Shown here: positions 8,938-17,702 of the stretch, piece after piece
How positions within the stretch are numbered: the stretch's first letter is position 1
Layout: every line of letters starts with the position of its first letter
Assembly (NCBI GenBank): GCA_964512635.1
Contig: CAZEJB010000006.1
Span: 1-64,000, forward strand
From: JADZFO01 sp964512635
GTDB lineage: Bacteria > 4484-113 > JAFGCY01
DNA: 64,000 bases
Direction of reading: 5' to 3'
Program-made: the position numbers and the translations under genes
The notes under the pieces: generated by a model
Told to the model about the DNA's origin: nothing
Seen by the model: only the letters and a program-made list of their open reading frames with translations
Databases searched by the model: none

Positions 8938-10242
8938 ATGCGCTTCGAAGATACAGTTGCCCTGAACCGTCAAACACTGAGCAGGCGTCTAGGTCAGCTT
9001 GGCCTGACCCAGTCTGCGCTGGCGGAAGATATTGGTGTAAGCCGCCTGACAGTCGGACGCTGGCTCAGCGGCAGGGTCGAGCGCATCAGCCGCAGCAATC
9101 TCGAACGGTTGAGTCAGCGACTTGCCTGCAGCGTTGAGGAGCTGACAGAAGTTGACACGCACGGCCGTGGTCCGCGGCAAGAAGATCGGGAGCAGGCCGC
9201 CCGGATGATTGTCAGTCGAGAGGTACTTGACCTGTTTACTGCTTCGGGCCAGATAGCAAAGTACGAACAACTGCTCCGGGCGGTGGCTCACCCCAGTATC
9301 GACTACCAGGAGCTCCTGGACCTGTATGTCATGCTGACCTTTGTTGCCGCTAAGCGTGGCGACATGCCGAGGACGAGGCGCTATGCCCGGCTCAAGCAAA
9401 GATTTGCAGAGCAGTGCGGCGATATCGAGATGCAGTTGGAGGCCCGGATGAATCTGGCGGTCAGTGAGGCCGTTTTGGGGCGACTGCGTCCCGCGCGGGA
9501 GCAGCTGCACGGTCTGTTGGCCATGGCTGAGAGCCTTAATGCAGCTGAGGTGCTTCCTGTTGCCCTGATAAACCTCATCCTGATCAACAGAGTGCTGGCT
9601 TTTCCCCGCCGTGCAGCGATACACAGCGTTCACGTGCTTCACGTACTGGCATCGCTGCCACTCCACAGCTTTGACCTCGGAGCAGCCTACAGCAACATTT
9701 CGCGGCTGCTGTTGGAGAGTGGCAGACTTTCGGAGGCGCGTGAGTTTCTAAATGCGGCGCGACCGCTTCTGCAACAACGCTTGACACCGCACGAGCTGGC
9801 TGAACTGGAGCTGTACTCAGTAGCATTGAACTGCCTGGCTGCTAAGACTGATGTTCCGGACGCGGAAATACTGCGCCTGAACGAACTCATGCTTGTCGCG
9901 CCGCAGGTCAATGCAGGAAGCTTATTCTGGGCGGCACTGATACTGCGCCGGCAGGGGAGCTTCGCCGCCGCTGGCAGGCTGATCGAGAGTATGCTGGGCT
10001 CAGGGGCCACAGGTGAGACTGACCGGGCTTTCCTGCTCCGTGAGCAGGCCCGGCTCTTCGTAGCGATGAGGCAGCCAGAACTCGCCCTTGAGGCCATTGA
10101 GGCCTCAAACAGCGCCTTTGCGCGTCTCGGGATATCAGGCCGCATAGACGCAGACCCGGGCACGGAGGCGGACGGGGTCTTTGTACTGCCTGTGGCAATG
10201 GTTGGGCGGTTGACCCGTCTGCTTCCGCCGGCCAGTTGCTGA
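8938..10242 (+). CDS. HTH-TPR regulator, diverged member of the paralogous array
   Basis: The 434-aa protein has an XRE-type helix-turn-helix at residues about 12-60 (SALAEDIGVSRLTVGRWLSG, then RISRSNLERLSQRLACS) and a long all-helical, TPR-like C-terminal part. It aligns end to end with the five genes at 10890-17645 but is the most diverged: the invariant KQWWVARQIGVTPLTVNRW of the others is altered. I chose the ATG at 8938 because MRFEDTVALN aligns with the paralogues' first residues (for example VLKQNTVALN). The region upstream (CATACCACTGCCGCTGG) looks like a decayed copy of the TATACT promoter of its relatives. It is divergent from the PKD lipoprotein. Confidence 0.75.
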   Translation: MRFEDTVALNRQTLSRRLGQLGLTQSALAEDIGVSRLTVGRWLSGRVERISRSNLERLSQRLACSVEELTEVDTHGRGPRQEDREQAARMIVSREVLDLFTASGQIAKYEQLLRAVAHPSIDYQELLDLYVMLTFVAAKRGDMPRTRRYARLKQRFAEQCGDIEMQLEARMNLAVSEAVLGRLRPAREQLHGLLAMAESLNAAEVLPVALINLILINRVLAFPRRAAIHSVHVLHVLASLPLHSFDLGAAYSNISRLLLESGRLSEAREFLNAARPLLQQRLTPHELAELELYSVALNCLAAKTDVPDAEILRLNELMLVAPQVNAGSLFWAALILRRQGSFAAAGRLIESMLGSGATGETDRAFLLREQARLFVAMRQPELALEAIEASNSAFARLGISGRIDADPGTEADGVFVLPVAMVGRLTRLLPPASC

Positions 10243-10889
10243 GAATTGTCAGTCAGCACACTTCTGCTCAGCGAACGTGTTACCCAATGTTCATTGACCC
10301 GGATCGCCTGAGCAGGTAGTTTATTCACGGCAGCAGCGCGGCCGCAAGGCAGCGCGCTGGAGCGCCGGAAGCGGTTACCGACTGAAATGTCACACATGAA
10401 CTCAGCTGCGCATGACGGGGTCGCCAGACTGGCGGCGGCGGCGCTCAGCGCGCGCGTTGCCCTGGCCGGCCATCCGGCTGCGGCTGCTGGAATGCCGAGC
10501 GCGGTGCGCACAGACGATCAGGCATCCCCAACCCCGTCAAACGGATTCCCCCCCGTTTGGCCAGTTGCGGCGGGCCGGCCCGACCGGTCCGCCGCAGTTT
10601 CATCCTCCCGGCCTGCCGACAGGTCCGGGACTGAACAGGTTTTCTCTCTATCACAGCGGCAAGTCAGGACCGGGGACTTCCAACCGGTTCCCCGGTCCTG
10701 GCACCTCCACTTTGCCGCGCTGAGCGATTAACGGGTTTTCTCTATTCACAGCGGCAAGCCGGGACAGGCGCAAGTCTGTCCCGGCAACCTGTCTTCCTGC
10801 ACTTTCCTGCAAGCGTTGGTCTGCATACTTCACCAGCGGCTGGCGCCGGCAGCTTGGCTTGCGGCCCAGGCGGGCCTATACTTTGCACA
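10243..10889 (+). other. 647-base intergenic region with an array of hairpins
   Basis: No convincing gene. Short open frames at 10387-10731 lack family resemblance. Four strong stem-loops occur: 10567-10595 (12-bp stem, one GU), 10606-10630, 10666-10699 (11-bp AGGACCGGGGA stem) and 10758-10785 (10-bp GCCGGGACAG stem). The last two are each preceded by a near-identical block, TTTTCTCT.TAT.CACAGCGGCAAG (10638-10663 and 10733-10758). Candidate roles are small structured RNAs, terminators insulating the regulator array, or REP-like repeats. Confidence 0.6.
10854..10889 (+). promoter_or_regulatory. Leaderless promoter of the first array gene
   Basis: TTGGCT (10854-10859), a 17-nt spacer, TATACT (10877-10882), then 7 nt to the GTG start at 10890. 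The predicted transcription start falls on or next to the start codon. Confidence 0.7.
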
Positions 10890-12191
10890 GTGCACAAACA
10901 GGACACCGCCACGCTGAACCAGCACGCTCTGGCCGAGCGCCTGCGTGAGCTGCAGCTTAAGCAGTGGTGGGTTGCCAGGCAGATAGGTGTTACGCCCCTG
11001 ACGGTCAACCGCTGGCTGACCGGCAAGGTCCGGCGTATCGGGCGCGACAATCTTGTGCGGCTGGCCGAGATACTCAAGTGCGACGAAGGGCTGCTGGTGA
11101 TCAGCGATGAGGCGGACCTGCTGGCGACCCAGGTTGAGCAGACCGAAGCCGCGCACCTGCTGACCAGCCGTGAAAGCCAGAGCCTGTTTATCGCCAGCAA
11201 GAAATATGACGTTTACGAGCAGCTGCTTAAGGCCGTCATGCACCCTAACATGAAGGCCCAGCAGCTGGCGGAGATTTATGCCCGGCTGAGTACCGCCGCG
11301 GCCGGCCAGGGAAAGCTGGAGCAGCTGCGCAGCTATGCGCGGGCCGGTCTTGAGTATGCAGTCCGAGCCGGCGATACAGATACTGAATTCCTGATCCGCA
11401 ACAACCTGATTGCCTGCGAGGGCCAAAGCGGCAACCTGGCCAAGAGCATCAGCGGGCTGCGCGATCTGGCCAGCGCCGCCGAAAGCGTTGGCAACACCCG
11501 GGCCCGGGTGATCGCTTTGATGAACCTGCTGTATGCCCTGAGACTGAGCGGACGTCTTGCCGAGGCGGTACGCTTCGCCAATGAAGTCATTGCCTACCTT
11601 AACCATAGTGAGGAGCCGCGCCTGCAGGGCAACTCGCTGAGCAACTGCTCGCTGCTGGCGCTGGACCTTGGCCGCTATGACCTGGCCGCCAAGCTGCGGA
11701 TGGAGGCAGAGCGACGCGGCGGGACCGTTGCCGATACAACCCGTGATGCGATTGCGATGAGCTTTACACTGCTGTGCCGCAGTCTTGACGGCAGCCCGGT
11801 CGACCTTGAGCTTCTGCGCAGCAAGCTGCCCACCATCATGGCTCAGCCGCTGAGCGATGGCTTTGGCACCTGGTCGGTGACGATCCTGCGCCGGGCCGGG
11901 CAGCTTGACGAAGCCGCGGAACTGCTTGAGCGGGTGGCAGGGCGTGAACCGCGGCCGGCCTACGACGAGCCCTTCGTGCTTGAAGAGCGCGCGCGCCTCG
12001 AGCTGGCGCGCGGCAGGGTTGATGCGGCCCGAAAAGTGCGCGGACAGGCGAACGAGGCTCTGCGCCGGCTGGGCATGCAGGGGCGCGTCTGCGAGGATCC
12101 CGGCGCCGAGCCCGGGCAGCAGATAAAGCCGCCGGCCCGGCTGAAACTCAGCGAACCCTGGAACGACAGCTCAAGTATCTGGCGCTTGTGA
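10890..12191 (+). CDS. HTH-TPR regulator, tandem array member 1
   Basis: The 433-aa protein begins VHKQDTATLNQ. An XRE/Cro-like helix-turn-helix spans residues about 13-62, with the near-invariant array motif KQWWVARQIGVTPLTVNRW and LTGKVRRI. The remaining 370 residues are helical repeats of TPR character (AEIYARLSTAAAGQGKLEQL, ALRLSGRLAEAVRFANEVI). This HTH plus TPR plan resembles RRNPP-type receptors (Rgg, PlcR, NprR), in which the TPR part binds a peptide, but sequence alone does not show a ligand. The GTG start is fixed by the promoter at 10854-10889, with no room for a Shine-Dalgarno. Thirteen bases separate it from the next gene, which has its own promoter. Confidence 0.8.
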   Translation: MHKQDTATLNQHALAERLRELQLKQWWVARQIGVTPLTVNRWLTGKVRRIGRDNLVRLAEILKCDEGLLVISDEADLLATQVEQTEAAHLLTSRESQSLFIASKKYDVYEQLLKAVMHPNMKAQQLAEIYARLSTAAAGQGKLEQLRSYARAGLEYAVRAGDTDTEFLIRNNLIACEGQSGNLAKSISGLRDLASAAESVGNTRARVIALMNLLYALRLSGRLAEAVRFANEVIAYLNHSEEPRLQGNSLSNCSLLALDLGRYDLAAKLRMEAERRGGTVADTTRDAIAMSFTLLCRSLDGSPVDLELLRSKLPTIMAQPLSDGFGTWSVTILRRAGQLDEAAELLERVAGREPRPAYDEPFVLEERARLELARGRVDAARKVRGQANEALRRLGMQGRVCEDPGAEPGQQIKPPARLKLSEPWNDSSSIWRL

Positions 12192-12192
12192 C

Positions 12193-12198
12193 TATACT
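12193..12198 (+). promoter_or_regulatory. Leaderless -10 box, array gene 2
   Basis: TATACT 6 nt before the GTG at 12205, placed directly after the stop codon of the previous gene (12189-12191). The -35 region lies inside that gene. Confidence 0.65.
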
Positions 12199-12204
12199 CT
12201 GCCG

Positions 12205-13545
12205 GTGCCGAAGATCGACACTGTTTCCATCAATCCACACGCCCTCGCCGAGCAGCTGCGCAGCCAGCAGCTCAAGCAGTGGTGGGTCGCGCGGCAGATC
12301 GGCGTGACTCCGCTGACCGTAAACCGCTGGCTGACCGGCAAAGTGCGGCGCATCAGCCCGGAGAATCTAAAACGCCTCAGCGGCCTTCTGGGCTGTGAAC
12401 CGGGGGCGCTGAGCCTGCACGATGAAAGCGAGGCGCGGGCGACCCAGGTTGAGCAAAGCAGGGCATCCAGGCTGCTGGTTTCCAACGAAAGCCAGGACAT
12501 GTTTCTGCAGGCCGGCCATCTGGAGACCTATGAGCGTCTGATCAAGGCCGTTATGCACCCCAACCTGTCGCTGAGCGACCTGCTTGAAATCTATACGCTG
12601 TTGACAATGGTGGCGGGCCTGCGTGGCGACTTTGAGCGCAGCCTCAGCTATGCCCGGCTGAAGCTGGACTATGCCCTGCGCTGCGGCGACGCCGAAAAGG
12701 AGCTGGAGGCGCGGATCAACCTGGCAACAGCCCAGGGAGCGCTGGGCAACCTGATCGCTTCGCACCGCGGGCTGCTGGAGCTGTTCAGCGCGGCGGAAAG
12801 CCAGGGCGCCCAGCGCAGCATGGTGGTGGCGCTGATCAACCTGACGGCGACCTTTCACCTGCTGGGGGATGTCGGTGCTTCGCTGCGCTCCGCGATCCGT
12901 GGGCTGGAGCTGCTGCAGACGGTCAGTTCCGAGCAAGGCTCCGAGCCTGATGAGCACTGGCGGATCCAGGCCAGTTCGTATATCTACTTTGCGGCGACCA
13001 GCGTAGCGCTGGAGAGCGGCGAGTTCGACCTGGTACGGCTGCTGATTCAGGCCCAGGCCCGGGCCAGCGAGATGATGCTGACCCCGATCGAGCGGGAGAC
13101 GCTGGAGCAGGCCGACATGCTTTGCACCAGCCTGCAGGGCGGAGAGGTTGACCCGGCAGCCTTGGACAGGCAGGTCAGCAGCACGCGCGAGTTCGACCAG
13201 TTCGCCATCGGTGGCTCGATTTATCCCGCGGTGCTGCTGCGGCGCAGCGGCCGTGCGCCGGAGGCGCAGGCATTTCTTGACTCGATCCAGGACAAGCCCT
13301 GTTGCCAGCGCTATGAGTCGGCCTACATTGCTGAAGAGCGGGCCAGGATTAATGCCGCCGGAGGAAAGGCCGAAACGGCGCTGGATCTGCGCGAACAGGC
13401 GAATCAGATTCTGCAGAGTCTGGGCATGCTGCGGCGGATTCAGCCGGATCCGGCTCTGGAGTTCGGCTCGCAGTTCCGGATGCCCGCGCGGCTGAGAACC
13501 CAGCTCCAGACGCTTGCGCGAGCCGAAATCGAGCGGCAAGGCTGA
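12205..13545 (+). CDS. HTH-TPR regulator, tandem array member 2
   Basis: 446 aa, beginning VPKIDTVSINPHALAEQL. It has the same helix-turn-helix block as its neighbours (KQWWVARQIGVTPLTVNRW) and the linker RATQVEQS...LLVSNESQDMF. The C-terminal helical repeats diverge from its neighbours over much of their length (for example FHLLGDVGASLRSAIRGLEL). The identical DNA-binding core beside a varied C-terminus suggests one DNA target and different inputs or partners. It is closest in sequence to member 3 (shared YERLIKAVMHPN, KLDYALRCGDA). Leaderless GTG start. Cytoplasmic; no membrane segment. Confidence 0.8.
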   Translation: MPKIDTVSINPHALAEQLRSQQLKQWWVARQIGVTPLTVNRWLTGKVRRISPENLKRLSGLLGCEPGALSLHDESEARATQVEQSRASRLLVSNESQDMFLQAGHLETYERLIKAVMHPNLSLSDLLEIYTLLTMVAGLRGDFERSLSYARLKLDYALRCGDAEKELEARINLATAQGALGNLIASHRGLLELFSAAESQGAQRSMVVALINLTATFHLLGDVGASLRSAIRGLELLQTVSSEQGSEPDEHWRIQASSYIYFAATSVALESGEFDLVRLLIQAQARASEMMLTPIERETLEQADMLCTSLQGGEVDPAALDRQVSSTREFDQFAIGGSIYPAVLLRRSGRAPEAQAFLDSIQDKPCCQRYESAYIAEERARINAAGGKAETALDLREQANQILQSLGMLRRIQPDPALEFGSQFRMPARLRTQLQTLARAEIERQG

Positions 13546-13594
13546 GAGAGAGCGCATTCGGCTAAATTGGACCAGCAACTGTCCGAGTTATGCG

Positions 13595-13600
13595 TATACT
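13595..13600 (+). promoter_or_regulatory. Leaderless -10 box, array gene 3
   Basis: TATACT followed by TCTGCC and the GTG at 13607 (6-nt spacing). It sits in a 61-bp gap between members 2 and 3. Confidence 0.65.
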
Positions 13601-13606
13601 TCTGCC

Positions 13607-14956
13607 GTGCAAAGATTGGATACCGCGACACTGAACCACGAGGCGCTGGCCGAGCTGCTGCACGGCCGCAGCCTGAAGCAGTGGTGGGTGGCGCGCCAGA
13701 TCGGGGTAGTGCCGCTGACAGTCAACCGCTGGCTGACCGGCAAGGTGCGGCGGATCAGCCTCGACAACCTGGAGCGGCTGGCCCGGCTGCTTGAGTGTTC
13801 TGCCGATACGCTGGTGCTGAAAGACAACGTGCAGGTGCGGGCAACCCAGGTGGAACAATCGCAGGCGGCGCGGATGCTGATTACGCCGGAAAGCCAGGAT
13901 ATGTTCGTCAAGGCCGGCCAGCTTGAGACCTATGAGCATTTGATCAAGGCGGTAATGCACCCCAACCTCGCTCTCAACACCCTGCTTGAAGTTTATTCAG
14001 TCCTGACGCTGGTGGCAGGGCTGAAGGGCGACTTCAACCGCAGCTATGAGTATGCCAAGCTGAAGCTGGACTATGCGCTGCGCTGCGGCGACGCCGACAA
14101 GGAACTGGAAGCGCGGATCAACCATGTCAGTGCGCAGGCTGCGCTGGGCAAACTGGCTGCTTCGCATCGCGGCCTGCTGGATTTGTACAGCACCGCCGAA
14201 AGCCAGGGAGCGGTGCGCAGCATGGTCCTGACCCGGATCAATCTAATCGCCACCTACCGGCTGCTTGGCCGGATGACGGCGGCTATGCGCTGCGGACTTG
14301 AAACCCTGCGCCTGCTGGAGGCCCTGCAGGCAGAGAATGACGACCAGCACCACTGGCGACAGCTGGCGGCTTCCTATGCGCTCTTTTCCATCACAACCTC
14401 GGCCCTCGAGTGCGGTGAGGACGAACTGGTACGGCTGCTGTTGAGAATTCAGCAACCCTTCATCGAGCAATTCCACACTCCAATTGAGCGGCTGACCATG
14501 GAAGCTACCGAGATGCTGCTTGATCTGCGCTCCGGGGGCAAGGTAGATCAGCAGCGGCTGGATGAGCTTGGCGCCGCCTTTCTGGAGGCCAATCAGTACG
14601 GAATTGGCGGTTCTATCCTGCCCTCTCTTTGCCTGCGTGGGAGCGGACGTTTCGAGGATGCGGCTGCTTATCTGGAGGCCGTTGAGTCAAGCCCGGGATG
14701 CGAAAAGTACGAGGCTTGCTTTGTTGCAGACGAATGGCAGCGGCTGCACCAGGCCATGGGCAACAGCCGCAAGGCCAGCAGGGCCGCAGCACGTTCCCGG
14801 GCGCTGAAGCTGGGCTTCGGCATGATCCGGGAAGCACAGGCGGACTGTGTAGAGTTTGGCCGGCAGTACACGCTGCCACCGGCCCTGGTGCGCCGGATTG
14901 CGCTGCTTGCTCCGCAGGTTATCGGGCAGGTTCTGGCGAAGCGCAGCACGGGATAA
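13607..14956 (+). CDS. HTH-TPR regulator, tandem array member 3
   Basis: 449 aa, beginning VQRLDTATLNHEALAELL. The helix-turn-helix matches its neighbours except GVVPLTVNRW for GVTPLTVNRW. The TPR-like part is most similar to member 2 (LDYALRCGDADKELEARIN, SHRGLLDLYSTAESQGA), so the two probably arose by recent duplication. The conserved C-terminal module includes KYEACFVADEWQRL and a final REAQADCVEFGRQ, matching the DP..EFG..Q ends of the others. The start rests on the TATACT spacing. A longer in-frame extension to 13514 exists but lacks similarity to the paralogues. Confidence 0.8.
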   Translation: MQRLDTATLNHEALAELLHGRSLKQWWVARQIGVVPLTVNRWLTGKVRRISLDNLERLARLLECSADTLVLKDNVQVRATQVEQSQAARMLITPESQDMFVKAGQLETYEHLIKAVMHPNLALNTLLEVYSVLTLVAGLKGDFNRSYEYAKLKLDYALRCGDADKELEARINHVSAQAALGKLAASHRGLLDLYSTAESQGAVRSMVLTRINLIATYRLLGRMTAAMRCGLETLRLLEALQAENDDQHHWRQLAASYALFSITTSALECGEDELVRLLLRIQQPFIEQFHTPIERLTMEATEMLLDLRSGGKVDQQRLDELGAAFLEANQYGIGGSILPSLCLRGSGRFEDAAAYLEAVESSPGCEKYEACFVADEWQRLHQAMGNSRKASRAAARSRALKLGFGMIREAQADCVEFGRQYTLPPALVRRIALLAPQVIGQVLAKRSTG

Positions 14957-14978
14957 GCGGCAGCACTCAGAACATTAC

Positions 14979-14984
14979 TATACT
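14979..14984 (+). promoter_or_regulatory. Leaderless -10 box, array gene 4
   Basis: TATACT, then GATTGCC (7 nt), then the TTG start at 14992. It occupies the 35-bp gap after member 3. Confidence 0.65.
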
Positions 14985-14991
14985 GATTGCC

Positions 14992-16290
14992 TTGCATAAG
15001 CAGGACACCGCCACTTTGAACCAGGAGGCACTTGCCGCGCGCATGCATAAGCTTGGCGCGAAGCAGGCCTGGCTGGCGCTGGCCATAAATGTCACCCCTC
15101 TGACCGTCAACCGCTGGATGACCGGCAAGGTCAAGCGCATCAGCCGTGACAACCTGGCCCGACTGGCTGAGGCGCTTAAATGCGATCCCGACAGTCTGGT
15201 CTTCGCCGACGAGACTGATGTGGTGGCGACCGAGCTGGAGCAGTCGGCTGCGGCCCGGCTGCTGGTCAGGCGCGAGAATCAGGAGCTGTTCATCAAGGCC
15301 GGGCAGATGGAGAGCTACGAACGTCTGATCAAGGCAGTGGTGCATCCGCGTCTGCCACTTTCAGACCTGGCGGACATCTACAGCTCGCTGACCTTTGCCG
15401 CCGCCAAGCAGGGCAAGCTGGAGGATATCCGGCGCTACGCCCGGATGAAGCTGGAGTATGCCCAGCGCATCGGCGACGGCGCCCGCGAGCTGGGGGCACG
15501 CACGCACCTGGTTCTGGTTGACGCTGAGGAAGGCAAGCTGCTAAAGGCACGCCGCGGTCTGCTGGACCTGCTTTCTTCTGCGGAGAGTCAGGGGCTGACC
15601 AAGGGAACGAGCATTCCAATGATCAACCTGATCCAGGTCTACCGCCTGCTGGGAGATCCGCGCCGCGCCTGCGCCTATACCATCAGGGTCTTCCGCTATC
15701 TGAGCGGGCGGCCGGATACATCCTGGCCCCGCGCCTATGCCTGCGGGAACATGGCGCTGGTGGCGGCTGATACCGGCAGGTTCCGTCTGGCCCGCAAGCT
15801 CAAGCAGGCCGAAGCGCAGCTCAGCCGCGTGCAGTCGCCGCACGAGCGCTGTGAAGGTTCGCTGTTCAAGCTGGCAATGCTCAGCCTCGGCGGTGGCGAC
15901 GAAGGGCGGGAGAACCTTGAGGCCCTGGTCAAAACCTATCTCGGCTCCACGAAGTTTGGCGATGGCCATGCAGCCTGGCCCGCGCTGATCTGGCGACGCC
16001 GGGGCGGTTTGAAACAGGCGATGGACTACCTTGATGCCTTGGACACGCACAGCGCCTGCGGGGTTTACGAGCGGCCCTTCATCCTGCGCGAGCGAGCGCG
16101 CCTGCTGGCTGCGCTGGAGGACCACCATGCTGCAGACGAAGTGCTGCAGGAGGCGAATGAGCTGTTTCGCAATCTGGCCATGCGCCGCCGCTGCGAAGAC
16201 GATCCGGCCGCCGAGTTTGGAAGCCAGCTCAAGCTGAGCCCGCGCAGCGCGAGTGAGGTTGTAAACCTGCTGCCGGCAGTTTTGACCTGA
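14992..16290 (+). CDS. HTH-TPR regulator, tandem array member 4
   Basis: 432 aa with a TTG start, beginning LHKQDTATLNQEALAARM. Its helix-turn-helix is the most altered in the compact array (KQAWLALAINVTPLTVNRWM, then TGKVKRISRDN), though the recognition-helix part TPLTVNRW is kept. The TPR-like region includes FAAAKQGKLEDIRRYARMKL and MINLIQVYRLLGDPRRAC. It shares the C-terminal module VYERPFILRERARLLAALED and the ending RRCEDDPAAEFGSQLKLSP. A long in-frame upstream extension overlaps member 3 and is rejected. Each member appears to be its own transcription unit. Confidence 0.8.
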   Translation: MHKQDTATLNQEALAARMHKLGAKQAWLALAINVTPLTVNRWMTGKVKRISRDNLARLAEALKCDPDSLVFADETDVVATELEQSAAARLLVRRENQELFIKAGQMESYERLIKAVVHPRLPLSDLADIYSSLTFAAAKQGKLEDIRRYARMKLEYAQRIGDGARELGARTHLVLVDAEEGKLLKARRGLLDLLSSAESQGLTKGTSIPMINLIQVYRLLGDPRRACAYTIRVFRYLSGRPDTSWPRAYACGNMALVAADTGRFRLARKLKQAEAQLSRVQSPHERCEGSLFKLAMLSLGGGDEGRENLEALVKTYLGSTKFGDGHAAWPALIWRRRGGLKQAMDYLDALDTHSACGVYERPFILRERARLLAALEDHHAADEVLQEANELFRNLAMRRRCEDDPAAEFGSQLKLSPRSASEVVNLLPAVLT

Positions 16291-16308
16291 TACAGAGCTG
16301 TCTATACT
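16282..16308 (+). promoter_or_regulatory. Leaderless promoter, array gene 5
   Basis: TTGACC (16282-16287, overlapping the end of member 4), a 15-nt spacer, TATACT (16303-16308), then 8 nt to the GTG at 16317. Confidence 0.65.
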
Positions 16309-16316
16309 GTTGTCCC

Positions 16317-17645
16317 GTGCTGAAACAGAACACTGTCGCCCTAAACCAGCTAGCCCTGGCCGAGCGACTGCGCGAACAGGACCTGAAACAGTACTGGGTG
16401 GCGCGTCAGATTGGCGTGACACCTCTGACAGTCAACCGCTGGCTGACCGGTAAGGTGCGACGCATTTCCCTTGATAACCTGGAGCGACTGGCTGAACTGT
16501 TGAAGTGCACGCAGGAGAGCCTGATCCTGCACAATGAGTTGCAATCCCAGGCCACGCAGGCCGAACAGTCACAGGCCGCGCGCCTGCTGGTCAGCCGCGA
16601 AACGCAGGCCCTGTTTGTCGCCCAAAGCCAGTTTTCCAGTTATGAGAGCCTGCTGCGCGCAGTTATGCACCCCAACCTGCCGCTGCGGGATCTGCTGGCG
16701 ACCTATAGCAGCCTGACCATGGCTGCCGCCGAACAGGGACGCTTCGAGCAGGCGCGCAGCTATGGCCAGGCGCGGCTGGAGCTGGCGGCGCGGGCAGGGG
16801 ATTTATCCAATGAACTTGAAGCAAGGCTGAACTTGCTGACCATTGACGGCGCCGACGGTCAGATCCTGCGGGCGCGCAAGGGCATCGAAGACCTTGTGCA
16901 GGATGCCCGCTGGCTGCCTGATTTTCGCGGCTTTGGTATGGCCCTGATGAACCTGTACTACATCTATTACCTGCAGGGCGAGCTTGACCCGGCGGTCAGG
17001 ATGCTGCGCCGGGCCCTGGCCCAGTGCGCGCTGCAATACTGGCTGCAGATCCGAGATTCTCTGTTCCTTCAGGGCTGCCTGATGGCGCTGGAGATCGGTG
17101 AGCTCGAACTCGCCGAGCGCTGCCGGCAACTGAGCCTGAATGTCCGCCAGCTGACCCTGTCGCGGGACCAGCGTCTGGTGCTGAACATGCTGGGGCATCT
17201 GATCGCTTCGCTGCGCGGGCATCCGCCGGATATGCCGGCCATCGATCAGCTGCTGGCTGACTTCGCGGCCGCCGAGACCCACGACGAGCTCAGCCTGCAC
17301 ATTCCGGCAGCAGTGCTGCGGCAGGCCGGCAGGCTCGAGGAGGCCGGCGACTACCTGCGGCAGGTCAGCCGCAGGAAACAGGGCCGGGCCTATGACGCCC
17401 CCTTTCTGCAGGCGGAAAGCGCGCGGCTGGCCCAGGCGCGCGGGCATGCTGTGCGCGCCGCCAAGATGGCCGCCAAGTCGCGCCAGTCCTGCCTTGAACT
17501 GTGCCTGGATGCCCGGGCAAAGGCCGACCCGCTCAAGGATTTGGGAGGCATCAAGATCAGCGCCGCGGGGCGCCGCCTGCTGTTCGAACTGGTCGCGCAG
17601 GAAGAGGATCTGCTGGCCCGCACTGGTCCCGGGCCTGCCGGCTGA
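16317..17645 (+). CDS. HTH-TPR regulator, tandem array member 5
   Basis: 442 aa, beginning VLKQNTVALNQLALAERL. The helix-turn-helix is KQYWVARQIGVTPLTVNRW. The C-terminal helical region is distinct from the other members (ELDPAVRMLRRALAQCALQY, AERCRQLSLNVRQLTLSRDQ), but the module RAYDAPFLQAESARLAQARG is again recognisable. It closes the array. The next gene (RidA-like) is unrelated but is also leaderless. No operator palindrome was obvious across the five promoters beyond the shared TATACT..TTGCC wording. Confidence 0.8.
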   Translation: MLKQNTVALNQLALAERLREQDLKQYWVARQIGVTPLTVNRWLTGKVRRISLDNLERLAELLKCTQESLILHNELQSQATQAEQSQAARLLVSRETQALFVAQSQFSSYESLLRAVMHPNLPLRDLLATYSSLTMAAAEQGRFEQARSYGQARLELAARAGDLSNELEARLNLLTIDGADGQILRARKGIEDLVQDARWLPDFRGFGMALMNLYYIYYLQGELDPAVRMLRRALAQCALQYWLQIRDSLFLQGCLMALEIGELELAERCRQLSLNVRQLTLSRDQRLVLNMLGHLIASLRGHPPDMPAIDQLLADFAAAETHDELSLHIPAAVLRQAGRLEEAGDYLRQVSRRKQGRAYDAPFLQAESARLAQARGHAVRAAKMAAKSRQSCLELCLDARAKADPLKDLGGIKISAAGRRLLFELVAQEEDLLARTGPGPAG

Positions 17646-17689
17646 CCGGCATTCTGAAAGAGTGCAGGGGCCGCTGGGCCCCTTGGGTG

Positions 17690-17695
17690 TACAAT
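17690..17695 (+). promoter_or_regulatory. Leaderless -10 box of the RidA-like gene
   Basis: TACAAT, 7 nt before the ATG at 17703. No Shine-Dalgarno is present. Confidence 0.6.
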
Positions 17696-17702
17696 CCGCC
17701 GC

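Noticed and set aside
10387..10731. A 114-codon open frame before the regulator array
   Set aside because: It runs through the hairpin array, has no Shine-Dalgarno or -10 spacing, and its composition is Ala/Pro/Arg-rich low complexity.
12367..13578. A 403-codon minus-strand frame across array member 2
   Set aside because: The plus-strand protein is conserved with four paralogues; similar antisense frames appear over other array members, as expected from shared codon usage.
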